Positions 6,600 to 13,208 are shown, counted from the stretch's first letter. The stretch: DNA of 16,358 nt from Bacillota bacterium (GCA_023391425.1 JAEWAX010000024.1:1-16358), one strand, 5' to 3'. A program made the numbers and translations. The notes: generated from the letters alone by a model not told the origin.

Positions 6600-7462
6600 A
6601 CTTCAGCCTCCTTTGCAATATCCATAAATTTCTGTTCTAACGTCGCTCTTTCTATTTTGATGTCTAGGACATTAATTTTCTGTTGCTTTGCAATTGTAAG
6701 TAGTTCAAGAAGAGCGTCACTAATATTTATTGAAGAAAATGAAGAATAACCCTTTTCTTCTCCCTCATAATGACTTTCAATTAGTTTTGGCATATGTAGT
6801 GGCCTAGAGGTTTTGATATAAATCGTGCTTTGTTCTCCCACCTCATGCGTTAAATCATTTGACATACCTAAAAAAGCAAGTTTACCGTGCTTAAGGATGG
6901 CAATTCTATCGCATAGACTTTCTACCTCTGCCATATCGTGGCTTGCCAAAATAATTGTTTTCCCCTGTAGTTTTAGCTTTCGGATTTCATCATGCAATGA
7001 AACCCTACCTTCCACATCAAGTCCAGCAGTTGGTTCATCCAGGAAGATAATATCAGGATTTCCTATCAAAGCAAGTGCTAGGTGCAACCTACGTTTTTGT
7101 CCTGTTGACATCTCTTTATACTGTTTGTTTTTTATTTCATTTAGTCCAAAAGTCTCAATCGACCCTAAATTCACGGATACTTTATTCCACTTGCAGAATA
7201 GATTTATTGCTTCAATTGCCTTAATATTTGCAGGAAGCGAAGAAGATTGCAGTTGGACGCCAGACTTACCGTTTACCGAAATACTTCCGCTATCATATTT
7301 ACGAATGCCCTCAATACACTCCAACGTAGTTGTTTTTCCTGCTCCATTTGTGCCAAGAAGTCCAAAGATTTCGCCATGTTTTACATCAAAAGATATTCCA
7401 TTTATGACAGTGTTATTGTCATAACTTTTGATTAAGGATTCAACTTTAATTGCTACACTCAT
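6596..7462 (-). CDS. ABC transporter ATP-binding protein (CcmA/DrrA-like)
   Basis: A 288-residue ATPase. Walker A is G-T-N-G-A-G-K-T (37-44), the signature S-T-G-Q-K-R-R begins at 119, Walker B is I-I-F-L-D-E-P (Asp142, Glu143), the D-loop is A-G-L-D, and the H-loop His is at 175. The C-terminal ~70 residues form the accessory domain common in ATPases paired with ABC-2 exporters. It powers the permease encoded just downstream. The start codon overlaps the regulator stop by 4 bp, and GGAGG lies 7 bp upstream. All catalytic motifs are intact. Confidence 0.95.
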   Translation of the reverse strand: MSVAIKVESLIKSYDNNTVINGISFDVKHGEIFGLLGTNGAGKTTTLECIEGIRKYDSGSISVNGKSGVQLQSSSLPANIKAIEAINLFCKWNKVSVNLGSIETFGLNEIKNKQYKEMSTGQKRRLHLALALIGNPDIIFLDEPTAGLDVEGRVSLHDEIRKLKLQGKTIILASHDMAEVESLCDRIAILKHGKLAFLGMSNDLTHEVGEQSTIYIKTSRPLHMPKLIESHYEGEEKGYSSFSSINISDALLELLTIAKQQKINVLDIKIERATLEQKFMDIAKEAEV

Positions 7463-8256
7463 CGGCCTACCTCCATTTCCGGTATTTCAATACCTTGATT
7501 TTTTAAATATATCTTCAAAGCCTTGCCAATAAATTCATCAGCCATTGACCGCTTTTCTTGTAGTTCTTTACTCCAGTCTTGTTTATTATTATTAAATTTC
7601 ATCAACTCAGGGAGCATACTCATATCACCACCTGTAAACTCCAACACCATGTCCCACCATTGCTTTGCGATTTCTTGTCCCTCTTTGCTTTCTGGAGTTA
7701 TGCCCTGTATTTTAAGCTGCGCTGTTATATCGCACAGGTCTTTCCATTTGTTAAAAAGTGCATGACCAAGGTCTGGTTTATCAGTAAACATATCTTTGAT
7801 ATGTGTCATAAGCTTATCATCAAATAATTTAATGACCCAATAGCCCTCATTCTTCAAACTAAGAAGTGAAATTATATCGGCATATTTATTAAAATCAACC
7901 TCATGCATTTTACTGACCTCGTCTTGTAACGATTCAATTGCAGATAGTGCCCAAGTTAAGTCACATAGTTGGCTTTTGACAACTTCCTTTTGCTTGCTTA
8001 AAATATTTACAACTTCCTGTGGTGTATCAAGAGAAAGTATATTGTTTTTTATTTCATCAAGGGAAAATCCCAAAAACTTCATTGATAAAATCTGATGTAA
8101 CTTGACCATATCTTTTTTGGTATAAAGTCGCCTACCGCCTTCACTTCTTGCAGATGGCTTGAGTAAGCCTTCTTTATCGTAATATTGAAGGGTGCGGACG
8201 GTTACCTCCATCCTTTTTGCAAGCTCTCCTACTGTCAGCAAATCTTCTCCCGGCAT
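7459..8256 (-). CDS. MerR-family activator with large effector-binding domain (TipA-like)
   Basis: The N-terminus is a MerR winged helix: T-V-G-E-L-A-K-R-M-E-V-T-V-R-T-L-Q-Y-Y-D, then G-L-L-K-P-S-A-R and R-R-L-Y. A dimerisation coiled coil follows to about residue 125. The C-terminal ~130 residues contain W-K-D-L, E-G-Q-E-I-A-K-Q-W-W and G-D-M-S-M-L-P, helical and Trp-rich like TipAS drug-recognition domains. Such regulators bind their own promoter and activate it when a compound binds. A GTG at 8263-8265 is an alternative start but touches the ribosome site. ATG at 8254-8256 has GGGGGTGAGG at proper spacing, giving 265 residues. The gene heads an operon with the ATPase and permease (4-bp overlaps). 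The TipA-like assignment of the effector part is tentative. Confidence 0.88.
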   Translation of the reverse strand: MPGEDLLTVGELAKRMEVTVRTLQYYDKEGLLKPSARSEGGRRLYTKKDMVKLHQILSMKFLGFSLDEIKNNILSLDTPQEVVNILSKQKEVVKSQLCDLTWALSAIESLQDEVSKMHEVDFNKYADIISLLSLKNEGYWVIKLFDDKLMTHIKDMFTDKPDLGHALFNKWKDLCDITAQLKIQGITPESKEGQEIAKQWWDMVLEFTGGDMSMLPELMKFNNNKQDWSKELQEKRSMADEFIGKALKIYLKNQGIEIPEMEVGR

Positions 8257-8276
8257 TTTCCTCACCCCCTTTTTAC

Positions 8277-8307
8277 ATTATATAACATGACGTTACGTCA
8301 TGAGCAA
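8277..8307 (-). promoter_or_regulatory. MerR-type promoter/operator of the regulator-ABC operon
   Basis: On the minus strand, TTGCTC (8302-8307) and TATAAT (8277-8282) are 19 bp apart. A perfect dyad, CATGACGT-T-ACGTCATG (8286-8302), fills the spacer. A 19-20-bp spacer carrying a palindrome is the established layout of promoters that MerR proteins untwist to activate. It lies about 20 bp upstream of the regulator start, so the operon is predicted to be autoregulated. Confidence 0.85.
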
Positions 8308-8601
8308 TACTTTTTTCAAGACCATGTATCCATAATTTAATTATATAAAAAGTTTACTTATTTAGTTAAAAAGGTGTACATTACATACCATTTTTGATAG
8401 AAAGCATGCACACCCTTATACCTACTGCATTACAGCCCCAAAAAGCAAAAAAGTATGTACAATATACTATATTCTAGTAAATATCATACACACTCTTAAG
8501 TATATTAATAAACGATAGATTAACAGTAAAGTAATTCTGTACCCTGTAGACATCGAACCAGTCTCACAAGCAATATTAAAGCACCTCACTTGGTGGCTAA
8601 T
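8308..8601. other. Intergenic region without a convincing gene
   Basis: This is AT-rich and lies between two minus-strand operons. A 42-codon frame on the minus strand continues in register after the stop of the coiled-coil remnant at 8602. It reads ...H-Q-V-R-C-F-N-I-A-C-E-T-G-S-M-S-T-G-Y-R... before degenerating to hydrophobic, AT-driven codons and a stop. It has no start or ribosome site. No terminator hairpin with a T-run was found. Confidence 0.5.
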
Positions 8602-8718
8602 TTACTTTACTTTTAGCATTTTAACCTCATGTACATTGAAAGTTTCCTTCATTTCCTTGATGTCGTTTCGTATTTCCTGCTGCCCCTCATATAATTGTTT
8701 CAATTCTCTGATTTCAAA
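8602..8718 (-). pseudogene. Remnant of a coiled-coil protein gene (C-terminus)
   Basis: Directly after the permease stop, in the same frame, 38 codons read F-E-I-R-E-L-K-Q-L-Y-E-G-Q-Q-E-I and continue R-N-D-I-K-E-M-K-E-T-F to TAA. This heptad-like, charged sequence resembles the C-terminal ends of small clostridial coiled-coil proteins. There is no ribosome site or ATG at a useful position, so it looks like the tail of a gene whose front was replaced by the permease gene. It could also act as read-through sequence of the permease, but this is unlikely. Confidence 0.4.
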
Positions 8719-9366
8719 TTATAGGTCTAGTTTTTCAAAACTCTTTGCAGACTTTGTATAAGCTAGTATGGTTACCGTTGCAAAAAAGAGAATGCCAATA
8801 ATAAGTACCGGAATTTGTTTTATCATATTTTCCGCTGTAACGCTTTCGCAGACAGTTTTCATAAAAGGAACGATATGGTCCAATGTCTCAGCAAGAATTA
8901 TAAAAATCCATATCACCACATTTGATAGGACAAATGGTACTCCGATTTTATACCCGCTTTTATAATACTGTGTAAGGAAAACTAAATTAAACAATCCTAG
9001 TAGGACAAACGACAATCCAAAGAATGCCACATTTGCTTCAATTCCCACTTCATTATTGAGTGGAATAAAACTATTTCGGAAGAAAGCGAATGGAATGCTA
9101 GCAACGACCTGTGCCAGCTCAATACACACCACCAAATAGAATCTCGCTTTTACAATATCCCTTTTCCGAAGTGGTAATGCCATCATATAATATATATCAC
9201 GATTCTCACGGTTAGCTTGAAATAAGAAGAAAATTCCCAGACAGGTGTAGAAAAACGTTACATAATATGGATAATTAGGAATGCACAAAAGTGCACTTAA
9301 TGCCAAGAAAATATATGGAATTGGATGCATGGAAAGCTTAAACTCTTTATAAATTAACTCTTTCAT
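8719..9366 (-). CDS. ABC-2 type permease, second exporter
   Basis: The protein is about 215 residues with six likely membrane segments. It begins M-K-E-L-I-Y-K-E-F-K-L, followed by a Pro/Tyr-rich segment. The cytosolic turn N-R-E-N-R-D-I-Y-Y-M-M-A-L-P-L-R-K-R-D-I-V follows the second helix. That turn is typical of small ABC-2 permeases found next to YtrB- or Pmt-like ATPases in Firmicutes. GTG (9375) and ATG (9372) are possible starts but lie on or too near AAGGAG. The ATG at 9366 is spaced 8 bp from it and is preferred. The gene follows the ATPase gene almost directly and forms its membrane partner. The substrate is unknown; cell-envelope or peptide stress is a guess from the family. Confidence 0.85.
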   Translation of the reverse strand: MKELIYKEFKLSMHPIPYIFLALSALLCIPNYPYYVTFFYTCLGIFFLFQANRENRDIYYMMALPLRKRDIVKARFYLVVCIELAQVVASIPFAFFRNSFIPLNNEVGIEANVAFFGLSFVLLGLFNLVFLTQYYKSGYKIGVPFVLSNVVIWIFIILAETLDHIVPFMKTVCESVTAENMIKQIPVLIIGILFFATVTILAYTKSAKSFEKLDL

Positions 9367-9371
9367 TGTCA

Positions 9372-10214
9372 TCACTCCTTTTCGATGTAAACCATAATGG
9401 ATTCTAAATCAGCTGGTGAAACTTCTACATCACCGTCAATTGGCAGATTTTCGTTACGAATCAGTCCACAGAAAGCATCCGTATGTTTTCTATAGCTTAT
9501 TAGTTTTTCACTGATTGCCTCAGTAAGCTTTTCTGAACTTCCTTTTACAAGCCTATAACTATCCAAGAATGACTTTTTATCGGTGCTTGCAATAATCTCC
9601 CCGTTTTTTATATATGTAATATAATCTGCACATTTTTCTAAATCTGTTGTAATATGAGTTGAAAACAAAATACTTACATGTTCTTCTTCAACCAAGGTGA
9701 TAAATAAATCCAGCAAGTCATCTCTTGAAACAGGGTCAAGGCCACTTGTAGGTTCATCAAAAATCAGTAATGTAGCATGATGTGATAAAGCTAACGCCAG
9801 TTGGTATTTTACCTTCATCCCTTCAGATAATTGATTTACTTTTTTCTCGGGATCGAGATGAAAACGTTTTAAATAACCTTCATAAGCCTCCTCATCCCAT
9901 TCCTTATAAAATCTTTTGGTAACCTCGGTGATGGTTTTTAATTTCTTCATTGGATAGTAATTAACTCCGCCAGACACAAACCCAACCTTCTGCTTAATAG
10001 AAAACTCATTATTCGAAAAATCCTCATCAAAAATTTTAATAGTTCCACTATCTGCATGAACATAGTTAAGCAAAGCTTTTAGGGTGGTTGTCTTTCCTGC
10101 CCCGTTACGCCCTATAAATCCCATAATTGTTCCCTGCTTCATCGTAAATGAAACATTTTTCAATGCAAATTTCTCGTATATTTTATTTAGATTTTGTATT
10201 GATAATACGTCCAT
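9372..10214 (-). CDS. ABC transporter ATP-binding protein (YtrB-like)
   Basis: A 280-residue ATPase. Walker A is G-R-N-G-A-G-K-T (35-42), the signature is L-S-E-G-M-K-V-K-Y (129-137), Walker B is L-L-I-F-D-E-P-T-S-G-L-D, and the H-loop is S-T-H. The usual Q-loop glutamine is not evident: the segment reads V-G-F-V-S-G-G-V-N-Y-Y. The region after it, T-K-R-F-Y-K-E-W-D, is typical of ATPases paired with GntR (YtrA-type) regulators. Here the regulator is AbrB-like instead. A TTG at 10218-10220 is possible as a start but is too near the GGAG site. ATG at 10212-10214 has 8-bp spacing. It is the middle gene of the AbrB-ATPase-permease operon. Confidence 0.93.
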   Translation of the reverse strand: MDVLSIQNLNKIYEKFALKNVSFTMKQGTIMGFIGRNGAGKTTTLKALLNYVHADSGTIKIFDEDFSNNEFSIKQKVGFVSGGVNYYPMKKLKTITEVTKRFYKEWDEEAYEGYLKRFHLDPEKKVNQLSEGMKVKYQLALALSHHATLLIFDEPTSGLDPVSRDDLLDLFITLVEEEHVSILFSTHITTDLEKCADYITYIKNGEIIASTDKKSFLDSYRLVKGSSEKLTEAISEKLISYRKHTDAFCGLIRNENLPIDGDVEVSPADLESIMVYIEKE

Positions 10215-10252
10215 ATGCAATTCTCCTTTTTATAGCTCACTTAGATTCATTG

Positions 10253-10483
10253 CTACTTATCTCCCTCTGGCTTTTCTTGTGCTGCAAAAATCTCTTTTGC
10301 GAATTGTAAATACCTATCATTCTGTACTATGGCAATTCCTTGATCTTTATCCGCTAGTAGAAGGAGCGTATCGCCTGGCTTGATATCAAATATGTCACGA
10401 GCCCCCTTAGGTATCACTATCTGACCCTTTTCCCCAACTTTTACAGTACTCATAAATTTGCCCTCTGGTACTTTCATATTCAT
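10253..10483 (-). CDS. AbrB/SpoVT-type transition-state DNA-binding protein
   Basis: A 76-residue protein with one swapped-hairpin AbrB domain: T-V-K-V-G-E-K-G-Q-I-V-I-P-K-G-A-R, then F-D-I-K-P-G-D-T-L-L-L-L and G-I-A-I-V. The tail F-A-K-E-I-F-A-A is short and acidic. Such proteins bind DNA as dimers and often repress their own operon. It precedes the ABC ATPase by 38 bp and is the likely regulator of the exporter. GGAG lies 8 bp before ATG. A second ATG ten codons in also has a weaker ribosome site. Upstream, TTAC-TTGT-GTAA (10521-10532) is a small dyad between the promoter and the gene and could be the operator. Confidence 0.92.
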   Translation of the reverse strand: MNMKVPEGKFMSTVKVGEKGQIVIPKGARDIFDIKPGDTLLLLADKDQGIAIVQNDRYLQFAKEIFAAQEKPEGDK

Positions 10484-10554
10484 GCTGCTGTCTCCTTTAT
10501 AAGCAAAAGTATAATTTGTATTACTTGTGTAACTTGTTGTATTTTTCTTACCTC

Positions 10555-10583
10555 AGTATCTCATATAGCACAACAATTGTCAA
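10555..10583 (-). promoter_or_regulatory. Promoter of the AbrB-ABC operon
   Basis: On the minus strand a perfect TTGACA (10578-10583) is 17 bp from GATACT (10555-10560), a 4-of-6 match to TATAAT. The gene starts about 70 bp later. A weak -10 behind a perfect -35 fits a repressed or activated promoter. Confidence 0.6.
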
Positions 10584-10621
10584 TAAAACAAAGAAAGCCC
10601 AATATAAATATTGACACACAT

Positions 10622-10671
10622 AAAAAAAGCTCCTTTCTGGTTAATACTTGGATTATTAACCAAAAAAGGAG
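10622..10671 (-). terminator. Rho-independent terminator of the unknown-gene cluster
   Basis: A long two-part stem, CTCCTTT/AAAGGAG outside and GGTTAATA/TATTAACC inside, with a short internal bulge and about a 7-base loop, is followed on the minus strand by seven T's. It lies 80 bp past the last small unknown gene and just before the AbrB operon promoter, separating the two units. Confidence 0.88.
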
Positions 10672-10751
10672 TCCTATACTTTATACACTAAATTCATTCA
10701 CTTGATTCTAAATCGTTCAACGTTTGGTTTATTATTAATGATGCAAATATT

Positions 10752-10982
10752 TCAATCAATAAGTAGCGATTGTAAAAATTCTTGTCCCAACTTTATCGCA
10801 TTCTCTGATGTATCTGTCAGATGAACTCCCGAATCTATGTTATCCCAACTTGATAAAGTATAATCCCAATTACCCCCATCAAACCGTTTCTCGAAGTGTA
10901 CTTGAAAAGTACCATCTTCTCTGTCAACAACTTGAAACCTATATTTATTATCAGATGAATATCGTTCTGTAACTATTTTCAT
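10752..10982 (-). CDS. Small protein of unknown function
   Basis: The family was not recognised. The 76-residue version begins M-K-I-V-T-E-R-Y and reads as beta strands (Y-R-F-Q-V-V, G-T-F-Q-V-H-F-E-K-R-F). A Trp/acidic middle and a final helix (N-A-I-K-L-G-Q-E-F-L-Q-S-L-L) follow. An in-frame ATG at 11018 would add 12 residues but lacks a ribosome site. The ATG at 10982 is preceded by GAGG at about 8 bp and is preferred. It is acidic, with no signal peptide or membrane segment, so probably cytosolic. It follows another unknown gene by 82 bp on the same strand and is followed by a strong terminator. Small acidic neighbours like these can be immunity proteins, but nothing here proves that. Confidence 0.65.
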   Translation of the reverse strand: MKIVTERYSSDNKYRFQVVDREDGTFQVHFEKRFDGGNWDYTLSSWDNIDSGVHLTDTSENAIKLGQEFLQSLLID

Positions 10983-11064
10983 AAATGCTTCCTCGCTATA
11001 CATACGTCTCATTGGCATTCAATATCTTTCTACAAAGCAATTCTTCACACTGTTTATTATAACA

Positions 11065-11583
11065 TCAATATGTATACCAATATACTTTGGGTTCTGTGGT
11101 TGGTATATATTTTACCTTTACGAGCTGAAATAGAATATCTGTATCATCTCTACCATAATGTTGTTCATTATCTACATCATAAAATTGAATAATATTAACT
11201 TTATAAATACCATTATCTACTTGAAATTTAAACTTCTCACAGTATGAGTCAGGTACTTTTTCATCCTCAAATTGAGCAGCCATAGTCAAACAAGTATACT
11301 CAACAAAGCATAACTCTTCTTGATTAACTTCAATATAGCCGACAGCTTTTCTAAAGCACTTATTATATTTCTCATTATCATTAAATTCAACTTCGATTTT
11401 CCAATCGGATTCAATGCCCTCATTTGTCATCTGAAAAACAAGAATATTGTTCTTGTCTGCTTCCTTGATAAAATGTTCTTTAAGTTCAGATAGTTCCCAA
11501 TCTTCATTCACAAATGAGTAATACTTATTTGCATTTACTAATGCTAAGAAATTTGTATCTCCAACATTAAAATCAAATTTCAT
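11065..11583 (-). CDS. Acidic cytosolic protein of unknown function
   Basis: This is a 172-residue protein of no recognised family. It starts M-K-F-D-F-N-V-G-D-T-N-F and is acidic and rich in aromatic residues. It looks mainly beta: I-L-V-F-Q-M-T-N, W-K-I-E-V-E-F, L-C-F-V-E-Y, Y-K-V-N-I-I-Q-F-Y, then I-L-F-Q-L-V-K-V-K-Y. No signal peptide or membrane helix is present. A good GGAGG site lies 9 bp before ATG. The composition and size resemble polymorphic-toxin immunity proteins and related orphan genes, but that is only an impression. It lies between two other small unknown genes on the same strand. Confidence 0.75.
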   Translation of the reverse strand: MKFDFNVGDTNFLALVNANKYYSFVNEDWELSELKEHFIKEADKNNILVFQMTNEGIESDWKIEVEFNDNEKYNKCFRKAVGYIEVNQEELCFVEYTCLTMAAQFEDEKVPDSYCEKFKFQVDNGIYKVNIIQFYDVDNEQHYGRDDTDILFQLVKVKYIPTTEPKVYWYTY

Positions 11584-11731
11584 TAATATTATCCTCCATA
11601 ATTGCTATGTCCCTTGCTAATTTTGCACACCTTACATTTTGAATGCATAGGAATAAAACTATATTACAAATAGCCTTATAACTAGCTCTTCCTAATACAG
11701 AAAATATATTATCACACAAATTATATTATTG

Positions 11732-11881
11732 TCACATTAATTGAAACATTAAATTGAGTAATTCACAAATATCTTCGGAATATGATTCTTTGCTTTTTTC
11801 TAACATGCTTATAGCATTACTAAGCGCATTAATTGTTTTTTGATTATTTTTTTTGCTCATTTCATCTCTATCAAATTCCAT
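11732..11881 (-). CDS. Small ORF, 49 residues, unknown function
   Basis: An ATG with a perfect GGAGG 5 bp upstream (11887-11891) opens a 49-codon frame ending in TGA. The product begins M-E-F-D-R-D-E-M-S-K-K-N-N, followed by an amphipathic helical stretch (T-I-N-A-L-S-N-A-I-S-M-L-E). It ends with a Leu/Met-rich helix (C-E-L-L-N-L-M-F-Q-L-M). It is charged at the front and hydrophobic at the end, but too short and broken for a clear membrane helix. A 16-bp palindrome lies directly before the ribosome site. It is divergent from the dockerin gene. The ribosome site and codon pattern favour a real gene; no function can be assigned. Confidence 0.55.
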   Translation of the reverse strand: MEFDRDEMSKKNNQKTINALSNAISMLEKSKESYSEDICELLNLMFQLM

Positions 11882-11891
11882 AGCATCCTCC

Positions 11892-11907
11892 AAATCAAAT
11901 TTGATTT
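11892..11907. promoter_or_regulatory. 16-bp perfect palindrome before the small ORF
   Basis: AAATCAAA-TTTGATTT is a loop-free perfect palindrome that abuts the ribosome site of the 49-codon gene (cctcc at 11887-11891). It is 50 bp from the divergent dockerin-gene promoter. It could be a repressor operator in the shared intergenic region; in RNA it would place the ribosome site beside a hairpin. Confidence 0.45.
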
Positions 11908-11957
11908 TTTATACTATTCGTTTAATGATGTAATTTTAAGGGGATATGGTTTTAAAT

Positions 11958-11986
11958 TTGACACTTAATATATAATTCAATATAAT
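11958..11986 (+). promoter_or_regulatory. Perfect-consensus sigma-A promoter of the dockerin gene
   Basis: TTGACA (11958-11963) and TATAAT (11981-11986) are both exact and 17 bp apart. Transcription should start near 11993, giving a ~45-nt leader before a GGAGGGAG ribosome site. Such a promoter predicts high or repressor-controlled expression. Confidence 0.9.
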
Positions 11987-12037
11987 ATGTATGTAATTAC
12001 CATTTATTGTAAATAAACATTACGGAGGGAGATTCCT

Positions 12038-13030
12038 ATGAAAAAAAACTATTTATGGTTTAGAAATTGTTTAAAGAAAGCAAAAGGTACACTAGTATCA
12101 AATACTAGTAAAAAAAGTGCTGCTGTTTTATTATCTATTTCAATACTTTCATACTTGGTAATCCCAATAGGAACTGTTAATGCAGAAACATCATCTAGTG
12201 AGAATACTACTAGTGATAGTGTTCTGTATAGTTCCATTATTTACGGAGATCTAAATAACGACAGGGCAGTTGATTCTGTAGATTTAGCACAAATGAAGAT
12301 GTTATTATTGGGGACTACAGGGACAGATACAATTAATACAAAAGCGGCAGATTTAAACGGAGACAAAAATGTTGATGCTTTAGATTTAGCACTTATGAAG
12401 CAGTTTCTTCTTAATGAAATAACGACTTTCCCTGTTGTTAATACATATGTAAGTACTAAGACTGGGAGTGTAATAGATGTCGATATAAGTGGTTCTTTCA
12501 AAGTATCTTTAGAGGAAAACGGTTCAACTGGCTATTTATGGTCATATACTGTATCTGAAGAAAATGCAATTAATTTAATCTCTGAAGAAAGCTTTAGTTT
12601 TAGCCCTGGTGCAGTTGGTGCACCTGTACAAAAAGTATGGACATTTGAAGCACTAAAACCTGGAAAGTATACACTTTTATTTGCATATAGCCAGCCGTGG
12701 GATAAAGATACCGCTCCAATAGAAACTGTTCAATGTGAGATTTATGTAAGTACTACAACTGGAAGTGTTATAAATGTAAGTAAAGACGAAACTTTCAAAG
12801 TATCATTGAAAGAAGGCGGTTTTGCAGGTTATACTTGGTCTTATACTTCATCTGAAGAAAATGCTATTGCTTTAGTGTCAGAAGATAGCTTTTATCAACA
12901 TCCTGGTTGGTTTGATGCATTTTCACAAACAGTATGGACATTTAAAGCACTAAAACCTGGAAATTATACGCTTTTATTCAAACGCAACCCCGTAGAAACT
13001 ACTGTTCAAGTTGATATAAATGTACAGTAA
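12038..13030 (+). CDS. Secreted dockerin protein with two chagasin-like (I42) protease-inhibitor domains
   Basis: This protein has 330 residues. A long Sec signal has a basic start and a hydrophobic core at 29-45, with probable cleavage after V-N-A (49). Residues 70-127 are a type-I dockerin: two calcium loops, D-L-N-N-D-R-A-V-D-S-V-D (71-82) and D-L-N-G-D-K-N-V-D-A-L-D (105-116), each with its helix. It should bind scaffoldin cohesins and so join a cellulosome. Two I42 domains follow (about 137-235 and 236-330). Domain 1 keeps the three inhibitor loops: N-G-S-T-G-Y-L-W, P-G-A-V-G, and Q-P-W. Domain 2 keeps G-G-F-A-G-Y-T-W but has P-G-W-F-D in the second loop and R-N-P-V without Trp in the third, so it may be weak or altered. 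I42 proteins block papain-like cysteine proteases. Dockerin-borne inhibitors of this type are known from cellulosomal clostridia (cyspin of Clostridium cellulovorans). A solitary gene with its own promoter and terminator. Confidence 0.92.
   Translation: MKKNYLWFRNCLKKAKGTLVSNTSKKSAAVLLSISILSYLVIPIGTVNAETSSSENTTSDSVLYSSIIYGDLNNDRAVDSVDLAQMKMLLLGTTGTDTINTKAADLNGDKNVDALDLALMKQFLLNEITTFPVVNTYVSTKTGSVIDVDISGSFKVSLEENGSTGYLWSYTVSEENAINLISEESFSFSPGAVGAPVQKVWTFEALKPGKYTLLFAYSQPWDKDTAPIETVQCEIYVSTTTGSVINVSKDETFKVSLKEGGFAGYTWSYTSSEENAIALVSEDSFYQHPGWFDAFSQTVWTFKALKPGNYTLLFKRNPVETTVQVDINVQ
12446..13030 (+). repeat. 297-bp tandem duplication encoding the two inhibitor domains
   Basis: The unit beginning TATGTAAGTACT at 12446 recurs at 12743. 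Downstream landmarks such as GTATGGACATTT (12635 and 12932) keep exactly the same 297-bp period, 99 codons. Long stretches differ by only one or two bases (ACTAAAACCTGGAAA...TATAC). The second unit is a little shorter at its 3' end, losing part of the third inhibitor loop. Confidence 0.85.
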
Positions 13031-13060
13031 TGAGTAAAATAATATAATATTGATTAATTA

Positions 13061-13102
13061 AAAGCTTGCAGCCATTTTAAAATTATTGGTTGCAAGCTTT
13101 TT
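13061..13102 (+). terminator. Rho-independent terminator of the dockerin gene
   Basis: A 13-bp stem AAAGCTTGCAGCC/GGTTGCAAGCTTT with one G-T pair and a 14-base loop is followed by a run of T's. It is 30 bp past the stop codon. Confidence 0.9.
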
Positions 13103-13154
13103 GTTTACTAGTTCAACATCTTAATTCACGTACATCCCTTTCATCTATATAGTT

Positions 13155-13184
13155 TGAATAAAAATTATGCCTTAGTTAATAATA
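13155..13184 (+). promoter_or_regulatory. Forespore (sigma-G/F-like) promoter of sspH
   Basis: TGAATA (13155-13160) and AATAATA (13178-13184) are 17 bp apart. This fits the Bacillus/Clostridium sigma-G pattern TGMATA-N17-CATNNTA except for the first base of the -10. It lies 25 bp before the sspH start, in keeping with forespore expression of SASP genes. Confidence 0.55.
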
Positions 13185-13208
13185 AATAGAAAATGAGGAG
13201 GCTTGCAA

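Noticed and set aside
6825..7424. A 199-codon plus-strand frame opposite the first ABC ATPase
   Set aside because: It mirrors the conserved ATPase frame and has no ribosome site; the product is Ser/Pro/Cys-rich, as expected of an antisense frame.
8585..8601. A possible terminator hairpin (CACC...GGTG)
   Set aside because: The stem is only 4 bp with flanking mismatches and no T-run.
10663..10677. A 15-mer AAAAAGGAGTCCTAT shared with the rplT terminator (1567-1581)
   Set aside because: Both are A-run plus stem segments of terminators; a 15-base match of this composition can occur by chance and nothing around it is shared.
11602..11661. A 19-codon minus-strand frame with a C-x-x-C motif ahead of the 172-residue gene
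   Set aside because: It has no ribosome site and is too short to support.
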